64,000 nt of DNA. Origin: Nyssa sinensis (taxonomy: Eukaryota; Streptophyta; Magnoliopsida; Cornales; Nyssaceae). The position numbers and the translations under genes are program-made. The notes beneath the pieces are model-generated. The model did not search any database and was not told where the DNA came from. It saw nothing but the letters and a program-made list of their open reading frames with translations. Each line of letters begins with the position of its first letter. Position 1 is the first letter of the stretch. The stretch lies in contig CM018035.1 in assembly GCA_008638375.1 (NCBI GenBank), forward strand, positions 5,453,077 to 5,517,076, written 5' to 3'. Shown here piece by piece: positions 58,201-64,000 of the stretch.

Positions 58201-60634
58201 TTCTCCGTCTAATTTTAAATATTCATCTTGAAGAAACATAGTTTTTAAAATGATGTGTATTTAATGATTTGCACTCGAATGGAAAGTATAATTTTACAAT
58301 GCGATTATTCTTTCGCGTTAGTTATTTCAACATATCAAATTGATAAAAAAAAAATTAATTAATTTAATTTTCATAATCTTTTATGAATTGATTTTTTATT
58401 TAGATTTTTATTTCGAAGCATAAAAAAGAAAAGAAACTCTTAAATTGGTACAGATGGATGGAGTAAATAAAAATAAATAAGTGACAATATTTAGATCTTA
58501 TACAAAAACAAATAATAAAGTAAAGTAAATATCTAATAATATCTAATTTTGAGACATAGATCAGTTGATCTCGCTTCTTGTAAAGTCTATATTTAATAAA
58601 AGGTTTTGGATTTGATTTCTTGTTTGTTTTTAAGAATCGGTCGTTACTTATTTTGATAAAGTTATCTAAATTGAAAGTGCAGTAATTTTTACGTAACAGA
58701 AAAATAAGTCACTAAAAAAAGAAAAATTAGTGACAATGTCTAAGGTCTTGTGCTACCATAGAAAATGGACAGCCCAACCAACACATTACAAGTGGCAAAA
58801 ATTCAAAGAGTCCTGTCACCTGATCTTAGCCGGGCCCTTGATAATGTGGAGATATCAAGCTTCATAATGACATGATTTTAGTTACATTACTTTTTGATAA
58901 TGAGCTGATAACCATGATTAGCGGTATACATCAGGCTATAATCTTGGACAAACCAAATTTGCGGATCCCATTTGGGAGATCTCTTAGGTAAGAAATCAAT
59001 GCAATCAAAGATTTACCCATTTTTCATGTCAGAAAAATGATGTTGATAGCATAGCTAAGCTTATAGGAGGGTCATTATATATATCTTATTTTCCACATGA
59101 TTCCCACCTACCTATTGATCAAGACCGTTCAATAGATGGTCTATTACTTCAACTGCAAGTGGGTCAAAGATTGCGTCATTGGGACAATCACAACCATCCA
59201 AATAGTTTACATTTAGCGACCCCTTGTCACCTCTGATTAATATAGGAGCTACATTAATTAATCACTAATCACACTGTACTTATAGATGTGTGACTATACT
59301 TTCACAATTCACATGTCATCAATCTGATTTCTCTGCGTCTCTCTCATTCTAATATTTAAATTCTATCTCTTAATGAGAAGTAAAAATCCTAGATTTTGAA
59401 TTAATCCGTAGACAAGTGTACTGCTTGAGAGTAAAAGATATTAAGAATAAAATTTAAGACTCTTTAGAATTCGAGTTCTCTTTGTATATCGATCTTTGAC
59501 ATATAAAAATTAAAAAATATTACTAATTCTAACAAAAAAAAATACTTAATTTAATACACGTAATTTAATTCAAGATACTTTTTTACTGATTCATAAAACA
59601 AAAAAGTATTAATAAAATAGAATTTAATAATTTTGATAATTAATTTTTTTGTCACTAAATTTTTTAGAATATTTTTTAAAAAATAGAATTTGGCTCTCTT
59701 AATTTTTTTATATATTTATATGCAATTTTTTTTCTAACTAAAATTTCTGAATTTGCTGATCTTTTATGTTAGAATTATAGGAAGACAAGATTTAACTAAA
59801 AAGAAAATTTTACTTTTTTATTCTTAAAATTAATTACACTGATTTTTTTCTTATGATATCTTAGATTTCTCCTATGATTTATATATAAAAAAATATCAAT
59901 GTAACATATAAGGATATTTTAGTTATATAAAAAAATTGATTGAAAACATGATACGATAGTGACAGATTTTGTACTGATAAAAGAATTTTGTATATTTTCA
60001 ATATAACAAAGAAAAATTAAGTTAGTGAAATTTTAAAGAATGCATGAGAAATTTTTCTAATTGTCAAATTAACTGAGTTTTGAGTGTAATTATTTTTTGA
60101 TAATTTAAAAAAGAATGTTAAGATTAGTCGGCGTGACTGAAAATAATTACGATTTAATTAATGTGTGTAATGTAAGTATTCATATCATGTTTAATTACAC
60201 ATGTACATATATTACACCTACACCTACCAATTAAATCATAAATTACTGACTGACGTTAGCATTTCTGTAATTTAAGAAATAAAAGCCGCTGTACTGTACA
60301 GCAGTCTGAAATCAGTCATTAGCTGATGAATGCAACTCCAAATTATTTGACTATGGTTTTTCAACTAAACATGAACACTCATCTAAATTGACTAAACACC
60401 AAGGCAACTTTAAAGAAGTTCCAAGCAAATCTATAGAATTAGATTACTTACAAGTGATATGTAGCAAAAGCAAAATCAATGAAGTTCTCTGTGATCCAAA
60501 AAAATTAAAACATTTACACATGAACTTGATCCTATTGCACAGCAATAGCTAAAGAAGAAGAAGAAAAAATCTAAACCCAGAAAGGAAAACACAAATATTG
60601 TGCCAAGAAAGTGAAGAAAAATTGATAGAACTGC

Positions 60635-61429
60635 TTAGAGTTTGAGGGACAAGTCTAGCTTTTGCAGCTCATCTTGATTAGCATCCCATCTATATCCTCC
60701 AAATCCATCACTCCCCGGAGAAAACTTCCGAACGCTATCGAATCTAGCCGCGCCGCCAACGGACGATGATGAGGTTCCAACTTGATAATTTTCCGGTGCA
60801 AGCCGGCCAATTGCCGGTTGCTGATCGATAGGCTTTCTAGACCACCCATGATGTCCATATATCTGTGGTGAGCCGATAGTAGTGGATGGCAAGTAGGATT
60901 TATGGATCATGGAGTGGACCTGAATGCCAAGAGACCTGTTGAAGGAGCCATGCAGAGGGAGAGAAGCCATGCTAGAGTATCCAAAAGCTGCTGAGGCAGC
61001 TGGCGGAGCGCGCTGTCCGCGTTTCGCCAGCGTTCGCTCTCGCTTATGTGCGTTTTGGTGGCCTCCCAGAGCCTGTGAGCTGTAGAATTTTCTTTGGCAA
61101 TAGTTGCATGAGAAAATTCTTGGCTCAGTTTCATTACCAGCTTGAGGAACATTCAATGAATTTGAAGATGAACCCATGGTGAAACAGTCGATGAGATTGA
61201 GTTCTGGCTTCAGTTCTTGACCGGAATCCTTGCTGGAGAGGCTTAGATCCAATACCAGATCAGGGTTTTTGTGTTGTTGGTGGTGGTTTTGATCTTGTTC
61301 TTCTATTTGTTTGCCTTCTGATCTTTGGCTCTCCATTGGGGTGTTTGGGCGTGGTGGAGCCTCTGAGACTGAGATGATGCTTGAACTTTCAGAAAGATCA
61401 CATGGTTCTGATCTTGATGGCAGCTTCAT
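60635..61429 (-). CDS. ZFP3: Single C2H2 zinc-finger transcriptional repressor (ZFP3/ZFP1/ZFP4 type), intronless
   Basis: One exon, 264 aa, as is usual for this plant family. The EPxL-type single finger is at residues 105-130: [20 protein letters not shown] then NAHKRER. It has zinc ligands C108, C111, H124 and H128 and the plant-specific QALGGH motif. Two EAR-type repression motifs are present: VLDLSLSS near residues 59-66 and LDLSLKL as the last seven residues (258-264), suggesting recruitment of TOPLESS-type co-repressors. A short conserved block [20 protein letters not shown] lies downstream of the finger. By family it is a nuclear regulator; ZFP3-like members act in ABA and light responses in Arabidopsis. 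ZFP1, ZFP4 and ZFP7 are alternatives; the choice of ZFP3 leans on the neighbouring deSI-like and ERF003-type genes. A GT/GA microsatellite lies 170-210 bases upstream of the ATG. Confidence 0.9.
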   Translation of the reverse strand: MKLPSRSEPCDLSESSSIISVSEAPPRPNTPMESQRSEGKQIEEQDQNHHQQHKNPDLVLDLSLSSKDSGQELKPELNLIDCFTMGSSSNSLNVPQAGNETEPRIFSCNYCQRKFYSSQALGGHQNAHKRERTLAKRGQRAPPAASAAFGYSSMASLPLHGSFNRSLGIQVHSMIHKSYLPSTTIGSPQIYGHHGWSRKPIDQQPAIGRLAPENYQVGTSSSSVGGAARFDSVRKFSPGSDGFGGYRWDANQDELQKLDLSLKL

Positions 61430-61602
61430 ATTGATGTGAGACTTTCCACCTTGTGGGTGATGAAGATTGGGTTTAATACCTAGAAAGATGTATGTAATGT
61501 TTATTGATTAGGAATAAATGCTATGTGCTATGTATGGATAGAGAGTTTACAGTTACAACTTACAAGGGTGTGTTCTTATGGTAAAACTTCGATATGTGTG
61601 TG

Positions 61603-61642
61603 TAAGTGTGTGTGTGTGCGTGTGTGTGAGAGAGAGAGAGAG
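61603..61642. repeat. (GT)n(GA)n microsatellite upstream of the zinc-finger gene
   Basis: A TG run with few interruptions is followed by a GA run. In the direction of the minus-strand gene this is a (TC)n(AC)n tract in the proximal promoter or leader, a common position for such tracts in plant genes. Confidence 0.85.
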
Positions 61643-62779
61643 GCTCCGATGTTTTATTTAGATTTTGATAGGAACTCATGAAGAACACCATCTACCTCAT
61701 TTGCTGGCATATATACCCCATTGAATGTTTTTTCTCTACTTTTCCTTTGTCTTTCCACTCCTTGTCTTTTTACACTTCTTGTCTTCTGGGTTTTGCCCTT
61801 TTTTGAGTATACTCATGGTTTTGTCTTCTTAAGATTAAATCCAAGATAAGGTCTCTCTCCCTTTTGGGGTTGCAAAATTATCAGGGTGTGGAATGGACTT
61901 GTCCTTGGAAAGGAGTGGTTTTAAAAACCTCTAAACCCAATTGAAGGTTAATCCAATTCTTCTCAAAGGGACTAGTCTTGTCCCTATCTTGCCTAATAGC
62001 TTATCCATCACAAGAACAATGACATTTCCACAATATTGTTCTTATTGTTAAAGAGCTAATAGAATGGCTGTGGCTAGCTAATTAAATGACTCTCATGTAT
62101 TAGGGCAAAATTTATCATAATCAAGTGATTGGCATACAAATTCAAATCGGAAAACAGACTCTCCGTTTGTGGAAATAATGCTGCATATATTTAATTTTTT
62201 CAAATCTTACAAAAATAAGAGTCTTGTGCACTGAATTGACCTTTTATTTCCTTTTTCTTTTTCCCTTCTCTCTTTGGGGACTAGATATGTCCACCTACTA
62301 CCCTAATTTTTTGAACTGCACATCAGTATGCCTTTGAACGAATGGATATGATGATCAAGAACTATATGGAACCAAACACATTATCAAAGAAATGCCACTA
62401 CCAAATTACATTTATTTAACCCTAATCATGCAATCTTTCACAGCTCTAATTCACCATAAATTAATCCCATTTTTTTTATTAAATTTGAAATCTTCAAGAG
62501 CAATTTTAGCCTCTAGTTTGGACATCATTCATCATCTTTTAATGATAAGGACTAAGAATACTTCTAGTATATTTAATGGCTTCATTTTATAATTATATTG
62601 CTGTACATGTCTACATGACTTATAAGATAATTTTACTCACTTATGGAAAACCAGTTTTAAGAAAGCAAGATCTATTAGATTAGGTAGTTTTAAATATAGT
62701 GTGTTGCAATATGAATGTGACTAGATCTTACCCTGGAGTCTTACTTAGAAAGATTCTAAATATATGAATGTGTTAACCC

Positions 62780-62875
62780 TTTTTTTTTTTATACAACGAT
62801 GTGGAGGGAGGTGAATCGAACTCTCACACCACACCACTTGGATAGAACATAGGTCCTATGTTAAGACTTTTGATA
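62780..62875 (-). mobile_element. SINE-like relic, minus orientation
   Basis: In reverse complement the stretch has TATCCAAGTGG (near A-box, one mismatch), then GAGTTCGATTCACC (perfect B-box GTTCGATTC) and ends TTGTATAAAAAAAAAAAA. The A- and B-like boxes are only about 11 bases apart, closer than in an intact SINE, so part may be deleted. No clear target duplication is visible. Confidence 0.45.
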
Positions 62876-62884
62876 TGGCAATAC

Positions 62885-62916
<32 letters not shown>

Positions 62917-63689
62917 TTATGTGGTTTTAAGTTGTAACTAGTGATATTTTCAAGTAACTAAATAATATATGCACAAAAGGATTTTATTAAAAGTAAATTT
63001 TTATGGATTTAAATGTAAGTAAAGTTGATTCTAGTTAATTTTTTCAGTAGTTAAAGATTACATTTTTTAAAGGGTTAGTCTAGTTTCCACCTAAATCTTT
63101 ATTATTAGAGGCAGTATCTATATATATATGGTGATTTTGCATATGCACCCAATTAATTCAGGGTCATTTTCTTTCTAAAAGGGAGAAAATATATCATCTT
63201 CTCTCATCACCTTTGCCACCAAATTAAAGGCTACATTTTCTAAACAATAGAGTAGTAGCTAGCTAGTAGTTTATATGACATATCGTTGAATTTATGATTT
63301 GTGTTAATGTTAGGTAAGCTTCCACAATGACAAGATATGATGAATGAAGTTTCCTCTCCAATCACTTAATTGTGTGCCTAGGAATCAGTTTCCACTGTAG
63401 TCAACATATTTATGTATATATCTAATCATCTACAAGACTGTTAGATATGATAGTTTTAATAGGATCTCTATTCCCCACCTCTTTTTTTCCTATCATATTT
63501 CCTTAGAAAATAATTCATTGACATTTGATGGAGAAGTGATAACTATCTTTTAAGATTTCATACGTACCTCTCTCTTTGGCTTAGGTTTTTAGAGAGTTCT
63601 TTTCCTCCATTAATGAGAAATGTAAGTGACAAGGAAAATTAAAGAGTTATTACTTAGTGTTGGAATATAAAAATTTTCGCGTGAAATGC

Positions 63690-63860
63690 AGTTGAAATGG
63701 GTTATAATGCAACCCCAAGGTAGCTCAACGGAAGAAATTAGAAGACAAAGTTTCTGATTCAATACTTCACAAGTATACCTGAAGACAAGTTTTCGGTTTA
63801 CGATCTGATCATGTGACCGGAGATTGTTGTTGATGGATTTAATTCCGGGTTAACAAAAAA
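63690..63860 (+). mobile_element. Possible SINE relic near the window end
   Basis: TAGCTCAACGG (63721-63731) resembles a tRNA-type A-box and GATTCAATAC (63757-63766) a degenerate B-box about 25 bases on. The block ends GGGTTAACAAAAAAAATAATG. No convincing target duplication is seen. Confidence 0.35.
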
Positions 63861-64000
63861 AATAATGGAGTATATCAGAAAAATAATGAAGATTGTGCAA
63901 TACACAAGTGGGTTGAGGTGGGTTTGGTTGCTCTCTTTTTAAATACATCCAACATATACACAAGTGTACTAACTGTCAAAACATTGCTTTCAAGATTCAA

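Larger units (their letters stand above)
52816..60634. other. 7.8-kb gene-free interval
   Basis: The start is MAM33 3' UTR. No open frame has splice or family support. Contents that can be named are a micro-insertion at 54422-54442, a LINE relic at about 55100-55240, G-rich patches with poly-T near 55390-55580, and a segment at about 56540-57010 rich in AACACG/CGTGTT words that looks like a decayed TIR element. A CA/TG patch is at 57640-57680, and an AT-rich tail runs to 60600. At 59825-59900 TTACACTGAT and TTTCTTATGATATCTTAG faintly recall the foldback MITE arms. Confidence 0.5.
61430..64000. other. Upstream region of the zinc-finger gene and gene-free DNA to the window end
   Basis: Nearest the gene is a probable leader and promoter with a compound GT/GA microsatellite (61603-61642). 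Beyond about 61900 the DNA is AT-rich with no supported gene. Two SINE-like relics (near 62780-62870 and 63690-63850) and an ATAC/AT microsatellite (62883-62917) are present. Confidence 0.5.

Noticed and set aside
59825..59965. Third copy of the foldback MITE
   Set aside because: Only two or three short words match and no paired arm is evident, so it could be AT-rich coincidence.
1..64000. CRISPR arrays, bacterial operons, organellar DNA insertions or viral genes
   Set aside because: No spaced direct-repeat array, no organellar gene sequence and no viral structural or replication gene is recognisable. The reverse-transcriptase fragments belong to plant LINEs.

Overview
This is a 64-kb piece of nuclear DNA from a flowering plant, most likely a eudicot. 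The DNA is AT-rich. Genes are split by introns with GT...AG borders, and intergenic stretches and large introns hold LINEs, SINEs, a TRIM element, TIR elements and many microsatellites. The gene families (AP2/ERF, NUP96 with an N-terminal autopeptidase domain, DCN1-like, deSI-like PPPDE peptidase, MAM33, single-C2H2 QALGGH zinc finger) are those of land plants. The species cannot be told from the sequence. I see no bacterial features, CRISPR array, organellar insertion or functional tRNA/rRNA gene.

Layout. 1.0-1.6 kb (-): two-exon ERF003-type AP2/ERF factor. 1.6-10.1 kb: gene-free, with two pairs of related TIR elements and several microsatellites. 10.2-21.6 kb (+): NUP96, five coding exons plus a leader intron, with one extra base in the first coding exon. 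23.0-34.7 kb (+): nine-exon DCN1-like neddylation factor with large TE-filled introns. 34.7-37.5 kb: no supported gene. 37.5-39.8 kb (-): three-exon deSI-like PPPDE peptidase. 39.8-43.6 kb: gene-free. 43.6-48.6 kb (+): four-exon gene for an unrecognised single-pass membrane protein with a coiled-coil tail, frameshifted in exon 1, with two extra splice-compatible exons inside its last intron. 50.2-52.8 kb (+): three-exon MAM33/p32 mitochondrial matrix protein. 52.8-60.6 kb: gene-free with a LINE relic. 60.6-61.4 kb (-): one-exon C2H2 zinc-finger repressor. 61.4-64 kb: its upstream region with SINE-like relics.

The genes are independent housekeeping or regulatory loci, not a pathway. From memory, the ERF003-type, deSI-like and ZFP3-type genes have close relatives within a short interval of Arabidopsis chromosome 5 (At5g25190, At5g25170, At5g25160), so part of the window looks like a conserved neighbourhood with other genes in between.

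The most notable observations are: (1) a one-base frameshift in an otherwise complete NUP96; (2) a hidden pair of phase-0 exons offering a different C-terminus for the 43.6-kb gene; (3) a complete 284-bp TRIM element with two 74-bp LTRs; (4) LINEs, SINEs and tiny truncated insertions, each between target-site duplications, that share a 3' tail of the form ATCA(n); and (5) a tandem duplication at the end of the DCN1-like gene that copied the last splice acceptor and was later split by a TIR element.
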